This document shows, piece by piece, positions 37,679-51,300 of a stretch of 64,000 nt of DNA (its first letter is position 1; every line of letters begins with the position of its first letter). The notes under the pieces are model-generated. The model did no database searches and was not told the DNA's origin. It worked only from the letters and a program-made list of their open reading frames with translations. The translations under genes were made by a program, and so were the position numbers. Origin of the DNA: Rhynchonema sp. JSB1_4. Its lineage: Eukaryota > Nematoda > Chromadorea > Monhysterida > Xyalidae. The stretch covers positions 1 through 64,000 of the forward strand of contig JASAMV010002782.1 in the NCBI GenBank assembly GCA_030248065.1, in the 5' to 3' direction.

Positions 37679-40600
37679 CTGCTGATGATGCAGTTTTTAC
37701 GCATGACAGTCTGCCGTTACTCATGGGTCCATGGAATGAGGTTTGCGGTGCGACATCCACATTTTCATCATTTATGTGTATTTAAACGAGCTCCACTGGT
37801 TGAGTTAGTAGTCTCCAATCCGTATACATAGCTGTCAAAACCCTCGCGTGCTGCGCGCGCGAGTCCAAATAGTAAGCCGAATAGTCGAAAACGCCAGCCT
37901 GACATACGTACGTACATACGTGAAATCTCGCGCTAGTGCGCGTCATTTCAAAATTTCAGTTTGCTGCATGCATTATTAATAAATAAATGCGCAACGTATG
38001 TACCACCACATTCGCGTGCCTCACTCAGTGCGAGTTCGTGCATACGACACGAGGGTGTAAAATGTGAAAATACACACTGCACACATGACTGCAGGCCAAC
38101 CATTGCAATCCTGGAATTGGCTGCCCATGCAATGTATCGCGTGCGCTCGTTTTGTGTTTGTATGCCCGCAATTCTACTAATATGTAACATGCACCTTCGG
38201 CATAGGCTATCTGAATCGTGTGCCACTTGCCCTAATTCACATGTTGCTGTTCTGAATGCGGTTAATTCCTCTTGACTTTCACATTGTGTTCACAAATTGC
38301 ATTGCGGAATTGACATTTTGTTTCGTGCTGAGTGGGCATCGCTTGCTTTCTTTTTGTTTAGAAAGCCGCAAACAACAGAAACTTCTAATCTAAATTTATT
38401 GAATAAAGCGTGGACCACTGACTAACCAGTATTTTGCTGTCGGATGCTCAAGGAAGTGATTCATGGAGATCCCGACAGAAAGCAGGCCATCTTGACCATT
38501 CGTGTACTGAGTTCATCATCTATACTACTAAAACAGGAAGACGTATGTATGTATGTATGGTCCAGCCACGAACTCATGAGACGACTTTTTTTGAAATTGG
38601 ATTGTGCGGATCCAACAATGTTCCGGTTCCACGTATTTCGGAAATGAAAGAAAGAGAAACGCACGTATTTTTTTTAAAAACACGCTCTCCACTCGGTGCG
38701 TAAATTCCCTTTTGACTCCCAAAACATTTGTGTGCTGAACATCACTGCTGTTCGCGTATGCACGCAACAAATTGAGGTCAGCCAGCTGGAACTTGTCATC
38801 ATCTCCCTCAGCCAATCTCTTTCTTTTGTTTGCGAAAACACGTGTATCTGGAGCATCTTTGAATGCGGCCAAGCAAGCTTTAAAAAAAGTCGTCTCATGA
38901 GCTGGTGGCTGGACTATATGTATGTATATGTCTGTGTGTCTGTGGCCCCCTCCCTCGGAAGGGCGGACGGGTCAATTTTCACGGGTAGCTTTGGGTATGC
39001 TAACGGGTCTTCGGGGGGGGGGGCACGGCACGGGCGCGGCGCTGTAGCCGGGCCGTAGGCACGGGTCCCGTCTAGTTAACAACAAACACACGAGTATGTT
39101 AACATTAATTATGGTCAGGATAATTGAGGTCCAATGCCGAACCCGACGCTTTCACCTAGGTTTGCCTGTATATTATACTGATCAATTGTCAAATCTACAT
39201 TTCATTTGAATTACGGAAGGAAAACTAATGAAGTCTCGCAGTTTTTTGACATCGCCTGTTCCGTGCAGGTGTCATCATGACCTTAACCTTTTATGGTTTC
39301 CGCACAAGGAAGTCCTTTAGTTCTTTCAACGGCCATTCAATTAATCGGAATTCGCACCAAAATTATCGTTGCAGTGGTTTTCACAAAAAACTATTTTAAG
39401 AACCGATTGCGCAATCTTATAGCGTTGTCAAGTTCACGTTCCTCTCTGTTGCATAAGAAGAACCGGAACCACGAGAGCTTTCCCATTCGGTGCAATGTGA
39501 TGTTTAGGTGATCAAATCAATCGACGACTTGTGTGTGTCAGAAAACGACGTCCAGTCAAACCGACACATTACAATATTTTCCGCGAGATTTTTATTTTTT
39601 CTGTGGTCTTTGAATCTATAAATAGTTGCTGCATACTCACACACTCACGAGAAATGCTCGTTAGATGCAAAATTGAATCGCAGAGCTAATCCACGAAAAT
39701 GTACGTGCTACTGCGGGCGGATAAAGTTGATGCTGTTAAGGACCGGTGCATGCGCACAATGGCGCTGTTAGGTTCTGGTTCTACACCAAGCCTGCTCTAA
39801 ACCTGTGATGCTCCTCTTTGTGCTGTTGCTTTGGGAAAGCTTTTGGAAGAGAGCACAACAAGGTGTTCCTTTTTTCGCAACCTGCCATTACGCATGGCAC
39901 TCAGCGCATAACGTAGTGCCCTCAGGTGTGGTTGAAATCACATCCTTTTGTCACACCGCGCAGTTTGGTTACGGTTCCCATGTTCAGTTTCATTTTGATA
40001 TTTTGTCCATAGTAATGTTGCTTGGAAAAAATGCGAAAACTATGTATATGCCTGGTTGTCGCTGTTCCTAAATCTCGTTTTTGCACACCTGTTGAAAAGA
40101 TCGGTAAAGACAAGATAAATAAACCATGTTTAAGTGTGCCAACTGCCATGTCGTGTTTTTTCATGTATGTATTTCGCACTATCGGCGTAACATAAACGTT
40201 GATCAAAATACACCACTCCATGTGTTTTACCGCACATTCATTGTACGCACACTGAGCTCACCGGTGTACATACACGTTGATTACATAGCTGAAAAAGATA
40301 CTCGGAAGAACATTTTTGTTAGAATGTGGTCGGATTGCATCGCACGTTTAACTTATATCAGTCTTTTTTTAGCTTGTGGTGCAAAACGCAAAAGCTGGTT
40401 TATTTCTGCGTTTTCATTTTCTCCTCTCGATGAACTTTTTTCAATTGCTCCATAGAGCTTGCAAGTTGTGTGGCAGACAGATCTTCATTGGAAACAAAAG
40501 AAGCTTTGCAATAGCAGTTTTGCAGACCGCCCTTGCTGTATCAGAAAGGCGTCATTTTTTTAACTTCGTGTACGCAAAAAATTTGTGTGAAGTTGTCACA

Positions 40601-40960
40601 TGACGGGTTGGCGGGAAAGTGCGTTGGCAGGTCCTATGCACAGATCTAATGCAGTTTGACGTCTATATCTCAAAATAAACGAATTCAATAACGTGTGGCC
40701 GGGCCGCGCAAAATAAGTGTACTCAACCTTAAAATTCGCAAAAATCCCTCGTTATTTCAATATATCGCTTGCTCGTCAAAAGAATCCGCGTGTGTTATTG
40801 CTCTGTTCACCAGCTTTATCGATATTCTCGCATATTTTTCAATGTTGCATGCGGACACTCGAATCGCGTTGCGTGGAGTGCGAGATTTGACGAATTCGTT
40901 TAAATCTTGCGCGTAAACCAATGCGGTGAAAATGTTCAGGAACAATACGGACGGTGTATT
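37679..40960. other. Gene-poor region
   Basis: Apart from the foldback at 38545-38928 and G-rich low-complexity sequence near 39010-39060, I see no supported gene, RNA or regulatory element. Confidence 0.5.
38545..38928. repeat. ~384-bp foldback element
   Basis: The left arm (38545 rightward) and right arm (38928 leftward) both read ATGTATRG-TCCAGCCAC, then CTCATGAGACGACTTTTTTT, then diverge gradually for about 100 nt more (TTGG/CGG.ATCCAA, ACACGT..TTTCG, AGAAAGAGA). The two arms can pair for most of their length. There is no coding capacity. Confidence 0.7.
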
Positions 40961-41721
40961 CAGGGTTGGATTTAAAAAATTTTTATTATCGAACTTTTTA
41001 AAAAAAACTTTTTAAATTTTTTTTAAAACACACTTTTTTTTTATTCCGGACCCCCCAAAAGATTGGTTTCTTGAAGAATGAAATTTTTGAAATCATGTTA
41101 GTAGGGTATGTTTTGAGGGACACTAAAGAGAACTTTTCCACTGACTTGCATGTTTACGTAATCACCTACGATCTAATCCCCTTGGTCATGACTTTGAGAA
41201 ATCCAAAGGTAAATGTGGGTATACATACTGTATGTGACGAAGGGTAGACCAACCTTCTGTTTGTGAATTTGGGGATAAATTTGAAGAGAGATAAAGACTC
41301 ACACCATAATCACTTTGTGTCACAAAAGCATGTAGCTAATCCACACAGCTGCAAACAGGCGAGCAACGTGGAGTGTGTGGATAGCTTACGACACGCTCAA
41401 TAACTGTACAGTATACGGTATGGGGTGTCCTATATTATACATGCAGCTGTTGTTGGGATGTCTGGGAACTGTATGAGTCCATCACAACACCATTTCAACT
41501 GACGTATAAGCGCCGCAGGCAATTTTTTGAGAAACATGGGCAAACATTGAGAAACACATGAAAACATGCCTTTTTACCTTAAAAAGGTCAGAAAATAACG
41601 AAAAAAGTGAAAAAATAAAAAAGTGGACTTCCTTTTTAAAATTTTAAAATAAAAAAGTGGCCAACTTTAAAAAAAATTTTATTTTTACAAAAAATTTTTT
41701 ACTTTTTTTAATCCAACCCTG
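40961..41721. mobile_element. hAT-type element, CAGGGTTG family, 761 bp
   Basis: It starts CAGGGTTGGATTTAAAAAA and ends TTTTTTTAATCCAACCCTG, good terminal inverted repeats. The flanks GGTGTATT and GGTGTACT are an 8-bp duplication with one mismatch if the right one shares the last G. A/T palindromes fill both ends. The interior has no transposase frame. Confidence 0.78.
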
Positions 41722-44700
41722 GTGTACTTTGCCGGCACCAGCGCAGGCGCGGGGTCGCCAAGGAGTTGGTTTGACTTTAGCATCAGAATGTTCTTGCACG
41801 ACATAGGCATGTGTCGCACTGCTCTTCCAATCCGTTGTCCATTGGTCAGTGAGGTCAGCAACTTGGGGTTAGCCAGGCTCGGTACATTGCCCGTATAAAA
41901 ACTTGTACAACTAATCATTGTTGTCATCTCATGCCGACATCTTGCACAATCTAAAAACCATGTAGTGATTGGGCTGTCATTGTCACGTGATCACTCTTGG
42001 CATGTGTTTCATGTGCCAATAATCAGAAATCTATGATTTTGAGCCATGAGGGCTGAACATCCTGGTTTGATGCCAGTGGGCAGTTCGTTTGTGGATTTTT
42101 GTCCCATGTATCCTGCATGCCCCGTCTGGAATCTGTTCACCAAATTCATATTTTAACACTTCGGTTCATATGATGCGTGAATTAAAAAAACGTCCGCTCG
42201 CATATACATACATGTAAAGTTTTATCGCTGATATGTGTAGATACATGAAGTGATTGTCGGATGTCGCCTGAGAGAGAGAATCTTCTCCATATTCATTGTT
42301 GTGCACGTTTGCTGCACATGGACTTTTGCAACAGAATATAGTACCTTGGTATTCATTTATCGCAGTGACTGACTATTAGAAAGATGAGCAGTGTATTTGT
42401 TGTCGCGGTAACTAGTGAAAGAGAAGAGCAGAAGTTTTAAATCGGTACTTTCCGAAGTGCGGGGCGTATTTTTTAATCACACGTGTTACATATCTCGATT
42501 GCACGCATGTGCCTGACCCTTGAATGTATTGTACAAATCGGGATGACTTGTACTCTTATCATCAACCAATGCGTAACGTCTGCCCTAAACACAAAAAGAA
42601 GTCGAAACAATCGTCGGTGTTGTAACTTGAAAGTTGATTTGTATACACACGTGAATGCAAACACCAGATCTTTTGGAAGGCATCACATGCCTATTCGTTG
42701 TAGATTGCTGAAGTCTGTGACAAAAATGTATGGATACGGCACAGGTTGTGTATACTTGCCGTGGCGCAACATCCATTGTGTGTTTGTTTCGCAAGAACAC
42801 ATGTCGTTTTATGGTCACACAATTCTTTCACCACCTTCCATTGAATTGAAAAAAGAACAATGTATGTCACAGTAATTCTGCTAGCCGGTTCCGGTTGCGG
42901 CTTTTAATTCGTTTTTTCTAATACATGCGTATGTGTTTCCATGAATCAACAAAGCAAAGATGAGCTACTATATTTTGTTCCGCTGTTGCATTTGTGCGAA
43001 GCTATAAAAATCGTCTCAAAACGAACTTCATAGGACAGTCCAATCTGGTGTTCGTCACCAGGTTGCTGCATGCACAGGTCCACATCCGCTGATGGTACAA
43101 GTTTCTACCAGAATGAAACAGATTTCCAGTCAGATCATGTCGATTGGAAGCATCATCAGTTGAACGTTAAAATTATTGATGGAACCGTGACCAAGACCGG
43201 ACCGAATTTGCCGCCCGCAATAATAAATGCAAAGTTATTTCATGTTCTGTGCTTCGTTTCTGAAACTTCAACATACAGTCTGCTCTTCTTCGTTGATAAA
43301 CGGCTTTCTTTGCAGCGCATGTCAATAACCAGTCAGACTTCAAAGCGAGATAATTGCATAGACAAAGCAGTTATTTGACTTATCTCTTGTATATAAGGTT
43401 CTGAAAAACACTTCAAAATCAAAAACAAAAACTTTTTTGCATTGTATCGTTTATTCGCGCATTATGTTTTTCCACATGCGATAAACGCATCTTAAGTCGC
43501 TCGTGCAAGTTCAATACAACACCATATTTACCAATCCGGTCTTGTGGTTGGTTAGAATAACTAAACTATCCATATTAACCGCAGCATCTATTTACATTAT
43601 TAGATGCAGTAATGCACTTCGGTGTACATTCCACAGCATTCGTTTGTTCTTTCCCACATTTTCCTGACAGGATCTGCTGTGCGTACGCATGTATGCATAA
43701 TATCTCTTCTTCACAATAAAGTTTCATGTTGAGCGACAAATAATGGTGCGTAGCATCATTGTTCTCTACAAAATATCTGTCTTCGGGATTAGTTTTTGTC
43801 ACGATTACTAATTACCTAGAGGCGGTTACACTTGGATGATTTTACAGTACTCAGGATTTCTCAGGTACAGTGCTCGTGCATTTGTAAGAATAAATATAAG
43901 TGCAAGATATCCACGACAAAGCAGCGCTTCCTGAATTCGAAGGCAACTGACAAACCGTTAAGTTAAGTCACGAATGTTGTAATGTTCATTTACAAGCTTG
44001 CTTTTACTCATTGTTTTATTCCAGTACTCCGTTTGACAAGCATCTGCTTGTAAGACTTTTATAGCTGAGCTCATACAATTTACGAAAATCTCAAAATCCA
44101 CTCCTGCTGTCTGGCATCCTGTTTGTGGTGTCCAGATTGCGGTGTGACCTGTTGATGCTGCGCGTCAGTTGTTGTGGAATACAGTGGCACCAAACTATTT
44201 ACAAAAATGATTTCTGTTTCTATCCCTCGTATTGGGGGTAGACGCATCTCGGCTCCTTTTTTCTGATATGCATCTAATCTGACGTGATGTTGATATTTTC
44301 ATGGTGCACAACTTTCATCTTGTTTGCATACGTAAGTGCATGTGTGGCCAACCAAACACCGTCGACCTTGTACATGCTGACTCTCTGTTACTACTGTATC
44401 ACACTGACGCTTGAAATGTTAAATTGGGTATTGTTATGGTCTCATCACAAAAAGTGAAATGTATCATTGAGCCGTTCGGCTACGTTGGTTGACGACAGCT
44501 AAAAACTCAATCCTGCCAACGCTGGTGATTAAACGCAAGGTCAACATTGTCGCACACATACATATATGTACCGTGACCACTGTTTTTTTACGGATAGACT
44601 GCGTGTTGTGAATGTGCTTGCCCAACAAATATAAGAAATGGTAGGTTGGCTGTTTTTTCCAACCAAGCAGCGAATTGCATTTTACTAGGGAGTTGCCATT

Positions 44701-44900
44701 TTACATCACGACGGCTGATCTGCTCAGATCTGAAACAGATCAGTTTATATGTGTCGCGCTTTCGTCTGTCGGCTGCTGTCGGCTTATAGTACTGTGGTCA
44801 AATCAAGTCGTCAAATCACATGTATTATTGTTCGCGCTCATTTGGGGCTCATGTGTTATTGCTGGATTTGACGACAGTGCCATTAGCCGGAGTATTACGG
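41722..44900. other. Gene-poor region upstream of the peroxidase gene
   Basis: No supported exon, RNA gene or repeat was found. The peroxidase promoter is probably at its right end or just beyond it. Confidence 0.5.
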
Positions 44901-44969
44901 CACTAATTTCGACCAGCGTGAAGGTTGTTCATATGTGCAGGGGAACAACTTCCGCTGGTCGAACTTAGG
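44901..44969. repeat. Short hairpin element, copy 1
   Basis: About 69 nt. CACTAATTTCGACCAGCGTG pairs with the later CCGCTGGTCGAACTTAGG, and GGTTGTTC pairs with GAACAACT, leaving a short loop. It matches the hairpin at 56005-56077. It lies about 400 bp upstream of the peroxidase start codon. It is either a tiny MITE or a miRNA-like hairpin family. Confidence 0.65.
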
Positions 44970-45364
44970 TCTTCAAGACTATAACTAAATACGATTCGCA
45001 GAAAAATTGGTCCACATCGTCGACAAGCGCAAAATAGAAAAGTAACTCCACCTTTATGGACAAGCAGTTTGACTCAGACCCAGTTTTGCGATGGTTGTTT
45101 CAAAGCAATTTTCACTCTTCAGGTGCCTTCGTACCAACGAATGCGATGCTGACGTCCCGTCGACGGCGTCAGTCACGATGGTACGCTGAGCCGTCTGGCA
45201 ACGATGACGAGCTCACTTGTCAGCGATCAAAGACAAATTGGAGAACTGATTCTGTATTGTTGACCCAGCCAATTGTCAGACATTCACCATGTACAGCTGC
45301 GTATGACGCGTATTCAAGGGCCGCCTACGTTCGAAGGCCTCGTTACGCCAACCTCAAACCTGCC

Positions 45365-48300
45365 ATGCCACAACTTTCCGTCTATTTTCTGCTGTCATTG
45401 TTCCTTCTTGCTGCCACCAACGTGCCACAAGCCAGCGCCGATTCATCGTTAGATGCGAGTCAGACATTAGATCAAATTGCTCACGTCCGATCGAAACGAT
45501 CCAATATTCCATGCGGATCAGCGTTCACGCCTTGCAATCGTCGACCAAGCGGATTCGCAACGCAGTTCGATGCCACGAGTCGGATCGATAGCTCAACGGA
45601 GGCGTCATTCGCCAGTGCCCCGAACATCAGGTAGCGTTTTATCACCGTTGTCTTGTTCTTATCCAGTATCTTTCACCTACATAGCTACATGTGCAGTAAT
45701 GTTGCAAATCTGTTAGCATCTTTAGGCGAAATCTGCTCATATCAACTGCCTTCGATTCAAAACGTGATATTGACGAGTTGTTTAACCGTACTGAACGAAC
45801 CATCAGCGAAAGAAGTGAGTTTAATTTTACTAGTGTGCTCCAGAGTTGAAACAATGTTCTATTGCCATTATTGGCTTTCTCAAAATGTCTTACTTTAGTT
45901 ATTCATCGCTTAGGGAAGCTCCTAAATTCACAAAAGGCTTGACCCTACGACTTATTGCAATGCATCCGTCGAACATTTTTTGTCGCGAACGTGCACGGTT
46001 CTGAAGCATGTTACCGCCAAAAACCAGTCAGTGCACTTGTCACGCATGGAGGCTGACCCAAATTGTTCACATGAAGAATAGTGCGTTTATGGCATTTCGG
46101 TTTAAAACCACAACACGACGTGAAAGTGGTATACAAATAAAACGCACAGGATATTACGCTTGGGCCGTGTTGCCAAGTTTGGACAAGGCAATTTGCGGTT
46201 ATAGTCAGTTAAAAGCAGCTTTTTGCGTTGCTCGACATTGCTCAAAACGATTTTCTAGGCTTCATCAAGCGACACTGTGAGTAGCCAGGATGAGTGCACA
46301 ATTCGGCCAAGATCCTCAGTTTATTTTTATCGGGACAAAAAACCAACCAATCGGCATGGCATTGTCAATGTGTAATATGTATAACTTAACCAAAAAATAT
46401 GCCTGTCTCTCACCTAAACACTGCCCATCTACAATCTACACATCTAATAGTTCAGGGATATTCGACAAATATTTGCGCGACACGCTCTGCTCAGTACAAA
46501 AGTCACATGAATTACATTATATGAAGTTGTGTATTTTTCATTGTATAAAAATACACATGTGGCATGGCGAAACAAAATGATTTACTCTCATGTTCTATTC
46601 GGACATGGCATGAAAGTAAAATCTGAATGACTGTGCGATAAGAGTTGTCTGACAGGGCCTGTGGTGTCATGCCAACTAATTTCGTGTTACACACACATGT
46701 TGTCACACACAATGTGGAATGGACGTGCAAACAAGTCAGAATAAACATCCACAGATTTTGCACAAATTTGGCCTTGAACTGAATGAAAAACCAAGTATTA
46801 CGATGTCATGATAATTAATGATGATAGACAGTTGATGCTTGGTTCTTGAGGCGCGGTGCGTCAGCATACGTAGCATGAAAACTCGGAATAAACACGCGAA
46901 CAAGAGTAACGCGTAATTCGTAACCATCGTTCATGTGTAGACCTGATGTTATTCAAATCTTAGCGCATGCCACAAAGAAATAACTTGTTAAATATATTCT
47001 TCAGGCTCAACGGATCGAATCGGGACCGCCGCTTTGTGGTCAACGTATCGCAAATCTTACGAGTTCGTGAAGGACATCTCGTACTCAGCGCTTGTGTCAA
47101 TATCGGCTTCACAGAGGCTTAGAAGGTCGGAGTTTTTGGGTAAATTGTCTCTCTGGCAAATGAACTGCCCGCGTAAAGGGATACGTGATGTTTGTGTGCC
47201 GTGATGTTTGTGTGCATGTGCCCCTTGTTTCAGCCTTGGTCTCAGATCCTCGGAAATCATCTTCGGTCTTCCGAAAACCGAAATTTCTGGCACCGTCATT
47301 GAGCAAATCTGTCCAGCTAATCCAATTGCAGAATGTGTGCCTGGCACGTACCGAACATATGCCGGTAAGTGTGTCATACATAAAGGAAATGAAAAAGAGA
47401 TTGAAGGATGTGTAAAAAAAAAAGAAAAAGAAAGCCCCCCCACCAACCCCAAACAGCACCCCCACCCCCCCCGCGGAAGGCCGTACGTGCACTTCTCATT
47501 TCGTTTTAGCCGTGAAACGTTCAAAGACACTACGTTACAATCATACTTTGTCAGGTCACTGCAACAATGTTAACAATCCATTATGGGGAGCTGCATACGA
47601 GCCAATGCAAAGGTACCTGGCTCCAGATTATGGGGACGGTGAGTGCCGTTTCACATGTGCTCCTATATTATAGTACATGTTATCGTTCAGCATTTATGGT
47701 ATCCAGATGTCAACACGCTTCGACAATCAAGCACCAATCAAGATTTGCCAAACCCACGCGAAGTGAGCGTGCAGTTGTTCAAGAACTTGGAGGATAAGCA
47801 CCGCGTACTTTCTATGATGACTGCTCAATGGGCACAGTTTGTGTACAACGACTTGGTTCAACTTGCTGAAATCAAAGGTGATCATCTTCGCTATTTACTG
47901 CCTGGTATATAGTACTTTGGCACACATACCAATTTGGATGAGCTCCAATTCTATTATACTAATCACTCTTAAACAGGTGATCGACTAAACCCATTGAACT
48001 GCTGTTTCCGGGATGTCGACCATCAGGAGTGTGCAAAAATTGACATTTCTCCAAATGATCCGGTGTACAGAAATTCAATTGGGTGCATGCCATATGTGAG
48101 AACGACTGCAGCACCACGAGAAAACTGTCTTTTGGGTGAGTGATGATGCAGCGTTTGCTACTAAACATTGTTGAATTCTACATAGATCACTTGGATCTTG
48201 TGTATATTCGACTTAATGTTACCTCGGTATCAGGTCCCCGGGAACAGGCAAACTTGGCATCATCTTACCTGGATGGTAGCGCTATTTACGGAAGTACTGC

Positions 48301-51300
48301 CAGACGCACTGATGAACTACGAACATTTCAGAAAGGTTCGTTTCAAAACCCCAGGTTTTGGATTCCTTTTGTTGAGTTCCATCATGCAGTTAAATTTCAC
48401 TTCACGTCTCCAGGTGAACTGCGTGTTAGCAGGGTACCGTTCTTGAAGGACTTGCTGCCTCAACATCCTACTTTTGATCGCTCGGAATGTAACACACCAA
48501 ACCAACAGGCCTGCTTTGCTTCGGGTTCAGACCAGGTCAACTTCCTACCCACCTTGACCAGCTTACACACCGTGTGGATGCGCGAACACAACAAACTTGC
48601 CGATATGTTGAATGTTGGTTTGCACATAAACATTAGTGATGTCAAATGATCCTTTCTACACCTGTTTGTGCTTTCAGAAGCTAAACCCACATTGGGATGA
48701 TGAACGTTTGTTTCAAGAAGCGCGTAGGATTGTGGTAGCTGAAATCCAGCACATAACTTTTGCGGAGTTCTTACCAAGTCTAGTCGGTAAGTTGAAAACA
48801 GCGAAAACGAATTTGATAGTGTCGCGTTTACACACTTTTGCTGTGAACGACAGTACAAAGCAAACCTTGGAACTATTCCAGGTGTGCAAAATATGCAGAA
48901 CTTTGGCCTGGAACTTCACAATAACGGCTACTACTCGGACTACAACCTGCATGTTGATGCATCAGTTTTAAATGTGTACGCCTCAGCTGTCGGAATGTTC
49001 TTTTTTGCGCTGCTACCCAATGAGATTGGCTTCTATCCGCGAACGTACGACCCTCTTGGTGGAGACACGAGGAACAGTCAGCGAGTACCGCTATCCGATC
49101 TGCTCTATAATCCGTCGTCTATTTATTTCCAAGACAGGCTAGACTCGCTCCTGCGGTGAGAAAAGCTTTTACTTCTTATGTTCTTGAATAAATTTGCAAA
49201 CTCCAAACCATGGTCGCTCAATTATGATTTAGCTTCCTTCTTCACGAACCGATGGGGGCCTTCAATGTGCACATGTCTGACTCCCTCCGAAATCAACTGT
49301 TCAGGCGGCAGAACTCTTTGGGCTACGACATGGCTGCCATGATTATACAGATGGGACGGTGTGTTTGTAGCGTCTGATTTTTTCCGATCGTGACAGAAAA
49401 GATAGCAAAATAAACGTTGCTTCATTGCTACTGCAGGGACCACGGCTTGCCTTCATACACTGTGTGGCGAGCACAGTGTGGCTTGAGAAGACCGACTTCG
49501 TTCCAAGAGTTGCGCGAAATCGTTACCGAAGACAGGATTGTGCAGCAAATTGCAAACATCTATTCAAATATCGACGATGTAGACCTGTTCGTGCTTGGAT
49601 TGGCTGAAAAACCGCTAAAGGGGGCCCTCGTCGGACCGACGTTTGCTTGTCTCTTGAGCAAACAGTTTCAAAAGGTGTGCGAATTTTCTAATCTTAGCTA
49701 CAAGGTTGATTTTCCTCGGTTTACAAATCGACCAGATCGGGAAATTCGTCGTACAAATTCTAACACGATGCAGTACCTTGCAGCTGCGCAGAGGAGACCG
49801 GTTTTGGTATGAGAATTTCTTCGTTCCCAACGCATTTAAAGAAGGTAACTTTGTTGAAGCTCTTTAATTCGCCGTAAATCGAAGTCACTTCAATAAGAAC
49901 GTTCCTGTCGTCCAGAACAAATCAACGAAATCCGAAAGATCACGTTGGCGCGTGTGATTTGCGACAATACGGACGACATTGGCAAAATACAGCCACAAGC
50001 CATGCAATTGGAGAATAACTTCGAGAACTGTCGTATTGATTGCAACAACACTGTAATTGACCACATCGATTTGAAGCCTTGGATGGACCATGAACCCAAG
50101 CTGACATTGCCGATAACCCGAGATGTGCTGATAAAAGCATCCAAACTGGGATCCGAACGCACAGAAAGGAATCTAGCCCGCGAATTGGAACAACTGACGC
50201 TCAGTAAGGACTGTTCTTTTAATATAATTGTTGCTTCCCCCAGGATAACTACACTATTGTGATATCAGGAGATTCTGCTCAAGTCGTACCAGGAGGCGCT
50301 TCATTTTCTCACGCCACGGTTCTCAATGCTAAGCGTGAAGCACTGGACATTGCAAAACGCGCCACCGTTCTACTGGAGATGACAAAGATTCTCGTTCGAG
50401 GGTGCGTTTGATTTATTTACTGGAGCTGCACTCCAACTGCACTAATACCAATTAAACGGTTCTTGCAGGGATGGATTGGCTGAAAATGAAAGATTGCCAG
50501 CTAACCTTGATCAGCGAACTCTCTATCAGCTGCTACCGCAAGTGGATATCAATGAAATTATAGGTTTGAAGACAAATTTTAAAGCGAGAAACGCGAGTAG
50601 AGTGTAGCTTAACATCTATCCTTCAGCTGCTCAGGTTTTTTAGAAAATCTGTCGCCTGGAGACGAATCAGCAGAAACATGCGTGCCACAGAACCTGCCTT
50701 GTGACCACACGTCACCATATCGCAGCTATGCTGGTTGGTGCAACAACTTGCAGTTCCCGTCCTATGGCAATGCGTTCACCGGCTTCAGGAGGTTATTGGA
50801 CCCGGCTTATGATGATGGTTAGCAATAACAGTTTGAGCAAATACTGAGTTGTGCACATGCTTGAACTCAAGTGAAACCTGTCTACAGGATTTGACGAACC
50901 CCGCAAAAGAGATCGCCGTGGCAGCTCATTGCCTGGTGCACGTGCCATTAGCAACGAAGTTCATACAGCTGTTAGTCATCCTCACATCAAGTTCACGCAC
51001 ATGATCATGCAGTTTGGACAGTTCTTGGATCACGATATGACCTTGGCACCAATGAGCAGAGGTGAGAATTTTTAATAACGTGCTTTTGGTCGAATGACGT
51101 CCAGTTTACTGTGATAACAGCAGCGTTCTCAATTTTAGATGCAAATGAAGAGCCTCTTAAATGCGAGGCTTGTGATTCACGTGACACCGTATCACCGAAC
51201 TGCTACCCAATTGAAATGCCTAGAAACGACCCACATTTCCCCGCAACAATGGATGATGGCAGTCGCAGGTGCATGCACTTTGCGCGCTCGTTGGTTGGAC

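Noticed and set aside
47408..47482. A-rich then C-rich tract as a regulatory element
   Set aside because: It is plain low-complexity sequence inside a peroxidase intron, with no structure beyond composition.
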